NCBI GenBank assembly: GCA_947626945.1
Contig: CANQUC010000007.1
Location: forward strand, 1-64,000
Origin: an uncultured Lachnospiraceae bacterium
GTDB lineage: Bacteria > Bacillota > Clostridia > Lachnospirales > Lachnospiraceae
Length of the DNA stretch: 64,000 nt
Direction: 5' to 3'
Shown here: piece after piece, positions 1 to 7,386 of the stretch
Numbering within the stretch: the stretch's first letter is position 1
Layout: each line of letters starts with the position of its first letter
Notes under the pieces: model-generated
What the model saw: the letters and a program-made list of their open reading frames with translations, nothing else
Database searches by the model: none
Told to the model about the DNA's origin: nothing
Made by a program: the position numbers and the translations under genes

Positions 1-1092
1 GAGCAGAGGATCTTCTTTCTTTGTCATTCGTTCCATTTCCAGCTTTTCTGCCATTTCTGTCTGCACTGTCGGAAACAAATGCGCATATCGGTATGTGATT
101 TTCTCAGCCTCATGTCCCATGCGCTCCCCGATGGCCAGTACAGAAAACCCCATGTTGATCAGCAGAGAAACCGCACTGTGACGGATGTCATGCACCCGGA
201 TCTTTTTTACTCCCGCCTGTTTTGCCCCTCGTTCCATCTCATGGTTCAGATAAGATTTTGTGACGGTAAATATCCGTTCATCGGGTTTCACATCATAAAG
301 CATTTTGATATAATCCTGCATTTCCTCGCAAAGAAAAGCTGGCATCTTAATTGTACGGTTGCTCTTTTTGGTCTTCGGACTTGTAATAATATCACGCCCT
401 TTTGAACGGTGAAATGTCTTGCTGATCGTAACTGTCTGATCCTGAAAATTAAAATCTGCAGGTGTGAGCGCCAACAATTCGCCGGACCGGATACCACACC
501 AGTAAAGCATTTCAAAAGCATAATAGGATCTTGGCTTGTCCATCATAGCTTCGGAAAACTTCAGGTATTCCTCTTTGGTCCAGAAATTCATTTCTTTCGG
601 TACTTCATCTCCCATTGTTCCTGCCCTCCTTGCCGGATTATAAGGCAGGTTATAAAAATTCACAGCATGGTTAAAGATCGCTGTAAGCTGGGCATGTATT
701 GTTTTCAGATAATCTGCGGAATACGGTCTGCCCTTTTCATCTCGGTATGCCATCAATTCATTCTGCCATGCGATCACATCTTTTGCTTCAATTTCTGCTA
801 TCTTTCTGTTTCCAAAATACGGCAGGATTTTTGTACGGATCACATGACTTTTTGACTCCCATGTGCTTTCTTTGACACGCCGCCGCTTATCCGCCTCATA
901 TAATTCAAAAAAGCTCTTAAATGTCATGTCCAGCTTTGAGCCCTGCTTCAACATCACCTCATGTTCCCATGCCAACGCTTCCCTCTTTGTGGCAAAACCA
1001 CGTTTCTGTGTCTGTTTTCTCTCTCCCTTCCAGTTTGTAAACCGGTAAAGAACACGCCATGTCCCCGTGGCATTATCTTTATATACAGCCAT
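1..1092 (-). CDS. int: Tyrosine recombinase/integrase of an integrative element (C-terminus beyond window)
   Basis: Catalyses site-specific integration and excision of the element that abuts guaA. The reading frame is open from an ATG at 1092 (GAGGTG ribosome site upstream) to base 1, giving 364 codons, and continues outside the window. The N-terminus (MAVYKDNATGTWRVLYRF) is an AP2-like arm-binding domain, followed by a SAM-like core-binding domain and the catalytic domain. Catalytic residues visible: the first Arg in CGIRSGELLAL, the HDIRHS box (HxxR), the later GH, and the Tyr in ITYRYAHLFPT. Only the tail after the catalytic Tyr is missing. It lies downstream of the excisionase-like gene on the same strand, the usual int-xis order. 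The family and role are clear; the exact element type (ICE, prophage or island) cannot be told because the rest lies to the left. Confidence 0.93.
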   Translation of the reverse strand, partial: MAVYKDNATGTWRVLYRFTNWKGERKQTQKRGFATKREALAWEHEVMLKQGSKLDMTFKSFFELYEADKRRRVKESTWESKSHVIRTKILPYFGNRKIAEIEAKDVIAWQNELMAYRDEKGRPYSADYLKTIHAQLTAIFNHAVNFYNLPYNPARRAGTMGDEVPKEMNFWTKEEYLKFSEAMMDKPRSYYAFEMLYWCGIRSGELLALTPADFNFQDQTVTISKTFHRSKGRDIITSPKTKKSNRTIKMPAFLCEEMQDYIKMLYDVKPDERIFTVTKSYLNHEMERGAKQAGVKKIRVHDIRHSAVSLLINMGFSVLAIGERMGHEAEKITYRYAHLFPTVQTEMAEKLEMERMTKKEDPLL

Positions 1093-1161
1093 CCTGATCA
1101 CCTCTTTCTGTCCACCGGCTGTAATACTATTCTAAACACAAATAATCACAGGTCTGTCCTC

Positions 1162-1350
1162 TTAATGCACATCTTCATAACATACTTTCCTGCGGAAAAA
1201 AGCTGTATTCACACGGCCCATTACAGTCAGATAACCCTTCTCTTTTAATTCTGCGTTCAGTTCACGCACAATCTGATAAGCTTTTGATTTCGATATCCGT
1301 AATTCAGCTGCCACTTCATCCACTGTCATAAATGACTTTTCTCCCAACAT
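1162..1350 (-). CDS. Small excisionase-like HTH protein
   Basis: A 62-residue protein with a winged-helix/MerR-like fold signature (MTVDEVAAELRISKSKAYQIV), a basic middle and a short C-terminus. Proteins of this size and motif next to a tyrosine integrase usually act as excisionases, bending att DNA to favour excision. The ATG at 1350 follows a GGGGG ribosome site. It sits 69 bp upstream of int on the same strand, suggesting joint transcription from the control region at 1490-1560. Identification rests on size, HTH motif and position; a simple DNA-binding regulator is the alternative. Confidence 0.75.
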   Translation of the reverse strand: MLGEKSFMTVDEVAAELRISKSKAYQIVRELNAELKEKGYLTVMGRVNTAFFRRKVCYEDVH

Positions 1351-1501
1351 TTATAACCCCCTTTCTGATTTGTCTTCTTTGCCGTTCTTTCCTCCCTGTT
1401 CTGGCAGGCAACCCTGTGCGGCGCTGTGCCATCCCGTAGGCGCTCATTCCAGTTCCGGAATATCATGGCGGTTTGTTCAGGTTAGACGGTCATTTAATTT
1501 T

Positions 1502-1559
1502 ACTTAACTTTATTTATTTAAGTCAATATAATATTACTAAATAAATTACGTTAAGTCAA
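1502..1559. promoter_or_regulatory. Repeat-rich divergent control region of the element
   Basis: The 370 bp between the excisionase-like gene and the XRE gene holds no gene. It contains two direct copies of TTAAGTCAA (1518-1526 and 1551-1559) and an opposing ACTTAA at 1502-1507. Read on the minus strand, each TTAAGTCAA supplies a TTGACT -35 hexamer, followed 17-18 bp later by TAATAT or TAAAAT, so they double as candidate promoters for the xis-int genes. The repeats are good candidates for binding sites of the divergent XRE regulator. Confidence 0.5.
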
Positions 1560-1602
1560 GTGGTTTTCATAAAAATATTAAATTTTTTTATTTAAGTTAT
1601 TC

Positions 1603-1631
1603 TTGCTATTTCTGTTATGCCATGTTATACT
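1603..1631 (+). promoter_or_regulatory. Predicted promoter of the XRE regulator
   Basis: TTGCTA at 1603-1608, a 17-bp spacer and TATACT at 1626-1631, about 90 bp upstream of the regulator start. It faces away from the xis-int promoters, so the regulator and the recombination genes diverge from one control region. Confidence 0.5.
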
Positions 1632-1720
1632 GGCTTCAACAAATATGTTTAGTTTCAATCATGCACAGTAAATCCGATCTGGCATGATCAATATTAAAAT
1701 GACTCAAAGGAGGTCATTAC

Positions 1721-2173
1721 ATGGCAATCGGCAAACGTATTAAATATTTCCGAAACAAAAAAGGACTTAAGCAAAAACAACTTGGAGAAATGCTTGGTTT
1801 TCTTGGCAAAACTTCCGATGTCCGTATGGCCCAATATGAAGCAGAAGCAAGGATTCCAAAAAGTGATCTCGTCAATCAGATGGCAACTATTTTTGGAGTC
1901 AGCACACATGCGCTAACTGTGCCGGACATTGATACCTACGTTGGACTTATGCACACACTTTTTGCCCTGGAAGATATGTACGGCCTGCGGATAGGCGAGA
2001 TCAATGGGGAAGTCTGTTTGCGACTGGATAAATCCACAGGTATGACCTATACTGCTATGTTTGAAATGCTGTCCGCATGGCAGCAGGTCGCTTCTCAACT
2101 GGAAAAAGGCGAAATTACCAAAGAAGAATATGATCAATGGCGCTATCAGTATCCAAAAAGCGAAACAAAATAA
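1721..2173 (+). CDS. XRE-family transcriptional regulator of the element
   Basis: A 150-residue cytoplasmic DNA-binding protein. The N-terminal 65 residues form a Cro/C1-type HTH (IGKRIKYFRNKKGLKQKQLGE, then QYEAEARIPKSDLV); the C-terminal half is a family-specific helical segment of unknown contact partner. The ATG follows AAAGGAGG. It diverges from the excisionase/integrase genes across the TTAAGTCAA repeat region, the layout of an element repressor controlling excision. The role is inferred from fold and position; no target has been shown. Confidence 0.85.
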   Translation: MAIGKRIKYFRNKKGLKQKQLGEMLGFLGKTSDVRMAQYEAEARIPKSDLVNQMATIFGVSTHALTVPDIDTYVGLMHTLFALEDMYGLRIGEINGEVCLRLDKSTGMTYTAMFEMLSAWQQVASQLEKGEITKEEYDQWRYQYPKSETK

Positions 2174-2229
2174 TTCTTCTTTGTATATATTCATACAGGA
2201 GCGTGTCACGCGCCTGTTTCATTCCATCA

Positions 2230-2283
2230 AAAAAACCTTACCGACTTTCAGCTTTTAATCTCTGAAAATCAGTAAGGTTTTTC
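2230..2283. terminator. Bidirectional intrinsic terminator between xre and guaA
   Basis: Perfect outer stem AAAACCTTAC / GTAAGGTTTT with an inner CTTTCAG/CTGAAA pairing, flanked by A-rich and T-rich tracts on both sides. It lies between the convergent XRE gene and guaA and can serve both. Confidence 0.8.
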
Positions 2284-2420
2284 ATGTTATTGAAGTATGT
2301 TATTGAATGGGTAATACTAAAAATGTTGCCAAATCGTTGCCGGCGCTTAAACAAATTTGCTTGCAACCCGCATAAATACTGGCTTTTTTAATCCCATTTC
2401 ATCACTCAAACTCAATCGTT
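2284..2420. other. Putative attachment-site region at the guaA 3' end
   Basis: The element genes stop just beyond the guaA stop codon at 2402. The stretch 2284-2401 carries short direct repeats of the kind integrases use as arm sites (ATTGAA twice near 2290-2304, GTTGCC twice near 2325-2341). The 3' end of guaA is an established integration hotspot for tyrosine-recombinase islands. The crossover core is probably inside or next to the last guaA codons (around 2395-2420); its exact limits cannot be fixed without the other end. Confidence 0.5.
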
Positions 2421-3946
2421 CCCGGTGGTTTACTTGTCAGATCGTACATTACCCGATTCACATGTCCTACTTCGTTAATGATCCGGCTGGTGACTTTCTG
2501 CAGCACCTCCCACGGAATCTGAGCAGCGTCAGCGGTCATAAAGTCAACGGTGTTTACCGCCCGCAGGGCAATCGCATAATCGTAAGTACGCTCGTCTCCC
2601 ATTACACCGACGGAACGCATATTAGTCAACGCCGCGAAATACTGGCCGATGCTCTTATCAAGTCCAGCCCTGGCGATTTCCTCACGGTAGATCGCGTCCG
2701 CGTCCTGAACGATCCGCACCTTTTCAGCGGTAACTTCTCCAATTATCCGGATTCCCAATCCGGGGCCCGGGAAAGGCTGGCGGTATACCAGGTATTCCGG
2801 AATTCCCATTTCGAGACCGGCCTTTCGCACTTCGTCCTTAAACAACTCCCGCAGAGGCTCAATGATCTCCTTGAAATCCACATAATCAGGCAGACCGCCT
2901 ACATTATGATGAGACTTGATCACCGCGGATTCGCCGCCCAGTCCGCTTTCCACCACGTCCGGGTAAATGGTTCCCTGTACAAGAAAATCCACGGCGCCGA
3001 TCTTCTTTGCTTCTTCTTCAAACACGCGGATAAATTCTTCGCCAATGATCTTTCGCTTTTTTTCTGGCTCGGTAACGCCGGCAAGCTTACTGTAAAAACG
3101 CTCTTGCGCGTTCACCCGGATAAAGTGCAGATCATAAGCTCCATCCGGTCCAAATACAGCTTCCACCTCATCTCCCTCATTTTTCCGAAGAAGACCGTGA
3201 TCCACAAACACACAGGTCAGCTGCTCTCCCACTGCCTTTGACAGCAGCACTGCCGCAACGGAAGAATCCACGCCTCCGGACAATGCGCAGAGGACTTTCC
3301 CGCTTCCCACTTTTTTACGGATGGCCTTTACTGATTCCTCTACAAAAGAATCCATTCTCCAATCCCCGGCACAGCCGCAGATATCATGTACAAAATTCGC
3401 TAGTATTTTTGTGCCTTCCACCGTATGCAGCACTTCCGGATGGAACTGGACGGCATAAAGCTTCCGTCCGGGATCTTCCGCCGCCGCCACCGGGCAGTCT
3501 GCCGTGTGGGCGGTTACCCCAAAGCCAGGCGCCGCTTGGGAAATATAATCGAAATGGCTCATCCAGCAGACTGTCCTGGCAGATACGCCCGCGAAAAGCC
3601 GGGAGTCCGTATCTACAAAAACATCCGTTTTTCCATATTCCCGAACAGCGGCACGCTCCACCTTTCCTCCAAGAATGTGCTGCATCAGCTGCGCGCCATA
3701 GCACAACCCCAGAACCGGAATTCCCAGAGAAAACAGTTCCTCCGAATAAGTGGGAGAATCCGCCTCATAACAACTGTTTGGTCCACCTGTAAGAATAATG
3801 CCCTTAGGCTCCATTTCCCTGATTTTTTCAATACCGGTTTTATAAGAATAAATCTCACAATATACATTGCATTCCCGCACCCGGCGCGCCACCAGCTGAT
3901 TGTACTGCCCGCCGAAATCCAGAACTATGACCGTTTCTCTTTTCAA
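2402..3946 (-). CDS. guaA: GMP synthase (glutamine-hydrolysing)
   Basis: Converts XMP to GMP using glutamine and ATP in the cytosol, the last step of guanine nucleotide synthesis. The 514-residue protein has the usual two parts. The class I amidotransferase has nucleophile Cys82 in GLCYGAQ, with His169 and Glu171 in QFHPEV. The ATP-pyrophosphatase domain has the P-loop SGGVDSS at about 223-229, followed by a dimerisation domain ending KPPGTIEFE. The start is TTG at 3946, seven bases after AAGGAGG; the nearby ATG is out of frame. It is transcribed alone from a good promoter at 3992-4020 with a leader of only about 40 nt, so there is no room for a riboswitch. Its 3' end is the apparent insertion site of the element to the left, and the coding sequence stays intact. 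Confidence 0.97.
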   Translation of the reverse strand: MKRETVIVLDFGGQYNQLVARRVRECNVYCEIYSYKTGIEKIREMEPKGIILTGGPNSCYEADSPTYSEELFSLGIPVLGLCYGAQLMQHILGGKVERAAVREYGKTDVFVDTDSRLFAGVSARTVCWMSHFDYISQAAPGFGVTAHTADCPVAAAEDPGRKLYAVQFHPEVLHTVEGTKILANFVHDICGCAGDWRMDSFVEESVKAIRKKVGSGKVLCALSGGVDSSVAAVLLSKAVGEQLTCVFVDHGLLRKNEGDEVEAVFGPDGAYDLHFIRVNAQERFYSKLAGVTEPEKKRKIIGEEFIRVFEEEAKKIGAVDFLVQGTIYPDVVESGLGGESAVIKSHHNVGGLPDYVDFKEIIEPLRELFKDEVRKAGLEMGIPEYLVYRQPFPGPGLGIRIIGEVTAEKVRIVQDADAIYREEIARAGLDKSIGQYFAALTNMRSVGVMGDERTYDYAIALRAVNTVDFMTADAAQIPWEVLQKVTSRIINEVGHVNRVMYDLTSKPPGTIEFE

Positions 3947-3991
3947 CTTGCATCCTCCTTAACTCTGTCTTTTGCACTTCTGTATTCTTAC

Positions 3992-4020
3992 AGTATACTG
4001 GAGAAATCTACAAATGACAA
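3992..4020 (-). promoter_or_regulatory. Predicted guaA promoter
   Basis: On the minus strand: TTGTCA (4020-4015), 17-bp spacer, TATACT (3997-3992). Transcription would start near 3985 and give a short leader to the TTG start of guaA. Confidence 0.6.
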
Positions 4021-4041
4021 TGCTTTTTGCCAAAAGAAAAA

Positions 4042-4085
4042 CCGAAAAAGAGCGGCAGCCTGACTGCTGCCTGCTTTTTTCGGCC
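4042..4085 (-). terminator. Intrinsic terminator after spoIIID
   Basis: Long hairpin with GCAGGCAGCAG pairing to CTGCCGCTC across a short loop, flanked by A-tract and T-tract so that CCGAAAAA / TTTTTCGG extends the stem. It lies just downstream of spoIIID and upstream of the guaA promoter. Confidence 0.75.
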
Positions 4086-4168
4086 TATTTCTCTGTTGGA
4101 CAGGGTCTCTTTTCTCAAGCCCAACTGAAATATGATTTGCAAATGCCCTGTTATATCAGATCCGCTGC

Positions 4169-4429
4169 CTACAAGATTCCATGCTGGTGCAGATACTTTT
4201 CCCTCGTAGCAAGTCCGCCCCGGATATGCCGCTCCGATTTATTCACATCCAGCACTTGCCGGGCCTGTTTTGCCAGAACCGGATTGATCTGCTGAAGCCG
4301 ATCTGTTACGTCCTTATGTACCGTACTCTTACTGATCCCAAACTGTTTCGCGGTCTGCCGCACCGTGGCGTTCTCTTCGATAATATAATTCGCAATCTCA
4401 ATTGCCCTCTCCTCTATATAACTTTTCAA
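4169..4429 (-). CDS. spoIIID: Stage III sporulation transcriptional regulator SpoIIID
   Basis: A small mother-cell DNA-binding protein that activates and represses sigma-E and sigma-K genes during sporulation. The 86 residues align by eye with B. subtilis SpoIIID: N-terminal YIEERAIEIANYI, HTH TVRQTAKQFGISKSTVHKDV, then the conserved LDVNKSERHIRGGLAT basic tail that contacts DNA. I chose the TTG at 4429, which has an AGGGGG ribosome site five bases upstream; a TTG at 4444 would add five residues without a good site. It is a single-gene unit with its own terminator. Its presence supports a spore-forming host. Confidence 0.93.
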   Translation of the reverse strand: MKSYIEERAIEIANYIIEENATVRQTAKQFGISKSTVHKDVTDRLQQINPVLAKQARQVLDVNKSERHIRGGLATREKYLHQHGIL

Positions 4430-4581
4430 GGAAACCCCCTGCAATTACCGTGTTTTTACAGTGTATGCAAGGGAGCGGGCAGGTATGCAAGGTTGGGTGG
4501 GGTTAGGGCTGTCCTTCTTTATCCGGTTGCTTTGCAATGAGCAGCATCCTCAAAGAGCCAAAGATTCTATTGTCTGATCCA

Positions 4582-4896
4582 TTAAATCATCTTATTCTCA
4601 TAATCCTGTAACTCATGGAAAATGTTGTCAACAAAAACAATGTCATCAACAATTCGATATAATATAAAATATCGGTGGGAAAGAAAATTGATTCGTCGAT
4701 ACCCCAATTCTTTCAATCGTGGATTTTCACACAGCTTCAAACTACTGGCAGCAGCTCTCAAACGCTGTATTGTCGCTTCAAAATCATCCAGAAGATTGAC
4801 TGCCGCCTGTTCACTTTTCTTCTCAGTGAGCAAATATTGGATATACTGATCCAGATCTGCTTCTGCATCCGCTGTTACTGCTACTTTATAATCCAT
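4582..4896 (-). CDS. RelE/ParE-family toxin of a type II toxin-antitoxin pair
   Basis: A 104-residue basic protein of the RelE/ParE fold. It begins DYKVAVTADAEADLDQYIQYL, with the helical hairpin followed by beta strands RRINFLSHRYFILYRIVDDIVFVDNIFH, which is the typical toxin C-terminal sheet. RelE-type members cleave mRNA on the ribosome and ParE-type members poison gyrase; the sequence alone does not settle which. The start ATG overlaps the antitoxin stop codon by 11 bp, so the two are translationally coupled. Confidence 0.85.
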   Translation of the reverse strand: MDYKVAVTADAEADLDQYIQYLLTEKKSEQAAVNLLDDFEATIQRLRAAASSLKLCENPRLKELGYRRINFLSHRYFILYRIVDDIVFVDNIFHELQDYENKMI

Positions 4897-5179
4897 ATTT
4901 TTTCCTCATATCTGAAACTGTTTCCTCTGCAGATTTGTACTTCCCCTGTGTTGCGACATTCCTTGACCGTTCGAGCTTTTCCAATAATAATTCTTCCGAC
5001 ATGGGAGCATATGGATTTTTCTGCACTCGCTTTATTTCAAATGGAAACCCGTTGTTTGCAACAGCCTGCGTCAAAAACATTCTGATTGCGGAAGTTGTAT
5101 CAGTACCAAGATCTTTAAATAAACGATCCGACTTTTTCTTTAATTCATCATCGACACGCACCTGAATTGTACTGGCCAT
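4886..5179 (-). CDS. RelB/DinJ-family antitoxin
   Basis: A 97-residue antitoxin. The N-terminal ribbon-helix-helix segment (STIQVRVDDELKKKSDRLFKDLGTD cut short here: residues 3-27) binds DNA as a dimer; the charged C-terminal half (SEELLLEKLERSRN and on) wraps the toxin. The ATG at 5179 has AAAAAGGAGG at good distance; an upstream in-frame start at 5221 has none. It precedes and overlaps the toxin gene, the standard order. The promoter directly upstream contains a perfect palindrome that is a likely autoregulatory operator. Confidence 0.87.
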   Translation of the reverse strand: MASTIQVRVDDELKKKSDRLFKDLGTDTTSAIRMFLTQAVANNGFPFEIKRVQKNPYAPMSEELLLEKLERSRNVATQGKYKSAEETVSDMRKKYGL

Positions 5180-5203
5180 ATTTGCGCACCTCCTTTTTAT
5201 TAA

Positions 5204-5232
5204 ATTATAATATGATATCATTACTATTTCAA
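5204..5232 (-). promoter_or_regulatory. Toxin-antitoxin promoter with ATGATATCAT operator
   Basis: Minus-strand TTGAAA (5232-5227), 17-bp spacer, TATAAT (5209-5204). The spacer contains the perfect 10-bp palindrome ATGATATCAT (5212-5221), where a ribbon-helix-helix antitoxin dimer could repress its own operon. Confidence 0.65.
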
Positions 5233-5275
5233 TACATTTATAATAATCTTAGTAAATTTAAATGACAAGCCAAAA

Positions 5276-5307
5276 ATCCACAGAATGAATCTCTACACTC
5301 TGCGGAT
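5276..5307 (-). terminator. Terminator-like hairpin after the HTH gene; rest of the gap 5308-5486 holds no intact gene
   Basis: Stem ATCCGCAGA / TCTGTGGAT (one mismatch) followed on the minus strand by TTTTTGG. It lies downstream of the small HTH gene at 5487-5732. Between them, the minus strand shows a short open stretch near 5360-5440 (reads LERLIRRDPQIAQTLY) without a start or neighbours, probably a gene remnant. Confidence 0.5.
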
Positions 5308-5486
5308 ATCATATTTCATATCATTTTTTAGGTCACCAAAAATACTATGTCAGCGATTATTCTAATTTATGACCCACACGAATACAACGTCTGTGCAATT
5401 TGGGGATCTCTTCGGATGAGCCGTTCCAGAGTATCTCGCTCTTAATTGTTATAAAATGCAAGCCCCGGTGTTCTCTGCTTATAACT

Positions 5487-5732
5487 TTAATTTTCCTCCG
5501 TCACATATCGAATAATATCTCCCGGTTCACATTCCAGCACAAAACAGATGCGGGCAAGAATATCCGCATCAATCTTTTCCACATGTCCGTGATACCACTT
5601 GTCAATGACCTCAAAGCGGGTGTTCACTGCGCGGGCAAGGGCGTTTCTGGTAATCTGCTTCTGATCCATATATTTTTTCAGGTCGATCTCAATGTATCCG
5701 TAATGATTTAAGGTGAACAATTCTTTTTCCAT
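5487..5732 (-). CDS. Small Cro/C1-type HTH protein
   Basis: An 81-residue DNA-binding protein of the short HTH family common near mobile elements. It has helix ITRNALARAVNTRFEVIDKWYHG, then DADILARICFVLECEPGDIIRYV, which is the signature of small XRE-like regulators that pair chromosomal repression with plasmid or island genes. I chose the ATG at 5732, which leaves only the domain; an ATG at 5789 would add 19 residues without a ribosome site. It diverges from the serine resolvase, and an inverted repeat lies between the two, so it may regulate that gene. Target unknown. Confidence 0.7.
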   Translation of the reverse strand: MEKELFTLNHYGYIEIDLKKYMDQKQITRNALARAVNTRFEVIDKWYHGHVEKIDADILARICFVLECEPGDIIRYVTEEN

Positions 5733-5840
5733 AAAGTTATTGCCTATGACCCAATCATATATGAAAGGGATCGGGTTTTCCTTTCTCATTAAACTGATGC
5801 GTATTGCTTTCTGTTTATATCCTATCTGAAAAGTAACGTC

Positions 5841-5872
5841 TTGACGAACCGCTTATATATAGTTACTATATA
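5841..5872 (+). promoter_or_regulatory. Resolvase promoter overlapped by an inverted repeat
   Basis: TTGACG (5841-5846), 17-bp spacer, TACTAT (5864-5869). A perfect inverted repeat TATATAG-TTA-CTATATA (5856-5872) covers the -10 element and could bind the divergent HTH protein or the resolvase itself. Confidence 0.5.
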
Positions 5873-5955
5873 AATAGTTATTTATATGAAAGTGCACATA
5901 TTGCCTACTTTATAACAGGGGATCAAACATCTCCCAAGTAAAGGAGGCTGATACC

Positions 5956-6573
5956 ATGAAACGATATGGGTACATACGGGTTTCTGCAAAAGATCAGAAT
6001 CCCGAACGGCAGTTGCTGGCACTGCAGGAATATGACATTTCTCCCAAAAACATTTTTCTGGATCGGATGTCAGGAAAGGATTTTGCACGACCCCAGTATC
6101 AAAAGCTAATGACAAAACTAAAATCGGGTGATGTCCTGGTTATCAAGAGTATTGACCGGCTTGGGCGAAATTATGGGGAAATATTGGAGCAATGGCGGAT
6201 CATCACGAAAAAGAAAAGCGCCCAGATAGAGGTGATCGACATGCCGCTGCTGAATACCAACTCTGCTCATGGAGACTTGACGGGCGTGTTTATTTCAGAC
6301 CTGGTGCTGCAGATACTGGCGTATGTAGCGGAGACGGAGCGCACTTTTATCAAGCAGCGCCAGGCAGAGGGAATCGCGGCGGCAAAGCTGAATGGCGTAA
6401 AATTCGGCTGCCCCAAGGCAGCACTTCCGGAGGGATTTGAAAAATATTTTGAGTTGTGGCAACAGCAGAAAATTACCGTGCGGGAAGGAGCCGCGGCATT
6501 AAAAATGAGCCCGACAACCTTTTATCGAAGGTGCTGCGAAAGAACGAAAAAGGAAAAAACTTGTTACAAATAG
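5956..6573 (+). CDS. Small serine recombinase (resolvase/invertase family)
   Basis: A 205-residue site-specific recombinase of the Tn3-resolvase/Hin type. The N-terminal catalytic domain has the nucleophilic Ser in YIRVSAKDQN, the conserved Arg in the NPERQL segment and the DRLGRNY motif. The E-helix (YVAETERTFIKQRQAEGI) precedes the C-terminal HTH (TVREGAAALKMSPTTFYRR) that binds the crossover site. Length is normal for the family. AAAGGAGG precedes the ATG. It stands at the left edge of the AT-rich cassette and is the likely relic of the recombination event that brought it in; a lone resolvase can also act as an invertase or in dimer resolution. Confidence 0.92.
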   Translation: MKRYGYIRVSAKDQNPERQLLALQEYDISPKNIFLDRMSGKDFARPQYQKLMTKLKSGDVLVIKSIDRLGRNYGEILEQWRIITKKKSAQIEVIDMPLLNTNSAHGDLTGVFISDLVLQILAYVAETERTFIKQRQAEGIAAAKLNGVKFGCPKAALPEGFEKYFELWQQQKITVREGAAALKMSPTTFYRRCCERTKKEKTCYK

Positions 6574-6694
6574 TAGACAATATGAAACACTTTCTGAAAG
6601 CATTTCTGACATTTGATTTTTCTGTTTTTCCCAATAAATACATTATAAAACACCTGTTTCAAAAAGTCTGCTTTTTGAAACGGAGGGGAATTTA

Positions 6695-7366
6695 ATGAAA
6701 GAAGAAATGACAACAACCCCAAAAGATGATTTGAATGTGTTGCTGCAATTATATTTTTGCATACAAAACAAGTTGGAATTTCGGTTAAAGCGATCGGAAG
6801 AACCACCCACACTGTCAATTACGGTGTTAGCTATATTAGCTGGCACACAATTTTTTAGTGATTCTATTTGTTCAAGTAATAAATTATTAAATGGGAAACC
6901 AAATTATCTCGTATTGGCAATTATATATTTGTATCCAATCATTGTAAATATTTCAATGCAGAAGGCATCAGAGGAGCATAAGTTTATTGCAATATTAAGA
7001 GGATATTCCGCAAGTTTGGAAAAAAGAATAAACACACTAATAAACAAAGAAATATTTATTTATAATTCAGAATTGTATGATAAATACATTGAAAAGATAA
7101 CATCAAAAAAGAAAAGTAGTGTCTGTATGGCTTCTCTGTCAACATATGTTGCCGGTCTTGCCCCGCTAGTGATTTGTATAGGACTGCTCATATACAATGT
7201 ACTAATATATAAATATAGCCAAGTTACAATTATTATATTAATTATTATTGGCATTATATTATTTCCGGTATATTTTGCACTCATTATTACATCAAGTAAA
7301 AGTATTGCAAATACAACGGCAATAAAAAAAGAAGTTGAATGTATTTGTAACAATAAAAAGCAATAA
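6695..7366 (+). CDS. Unknown four-helix membrane protein of the AT-rich cassette
   Basis: I do not recognise this 223-residue protein. It has four probable membrane segments: two close together (about residues 40-60 and 70-87), then a charged cytoplasmic stretch of about 60 residues, then two more (about 147-170 and 174-198). The stretch after segment two, with RGYSASLEKRINTLINKEIF and a following NSELYDKYI, looks like a conserved block of a hypothetical-protein family and is the part to search with. A GGAGGGG ribosome site precedes the ATG. Base composition is far more AT-rich than the flanking chromosome, indicating transfer. It is followed 20 bp later by a second membrane protein, so they are probably co-transcribed. 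Confidence 0.65.
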   Translation: MKEEMTTTPKDDLNVLLQLYFCIQNKLEFRLKRSEEPPTLSITVLAILAGTQFFSDSICSSNKLLNGKPNYLVLAIIYLYPIIVNISMQKASEEHKFIAILRGYSASLEKRINTLINKEIFIYNSELYDKYIEKITSKKKSSVCMASLSTYVAGLAPLVICIGLLIYNVLIYKYSQVTIIILIIIGIILFPVYFALIITSSKSIANTTAIKKEVECICNNKKQ

Positions 7367-7386
7367 ATAGTTAGCGGGTGTTATTT

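Noticed and set aside
3947..3985. Possible purine riboswitch before guaA
   Set aside because: The predicted leader is only about 40 nt and shows no aptamer-like paired elements.
7060..7353. 97-codon minus-strand hydrophobic frame
   Set aside because: Complement of membrane segments of the plus-strand protein; no ribosome site.
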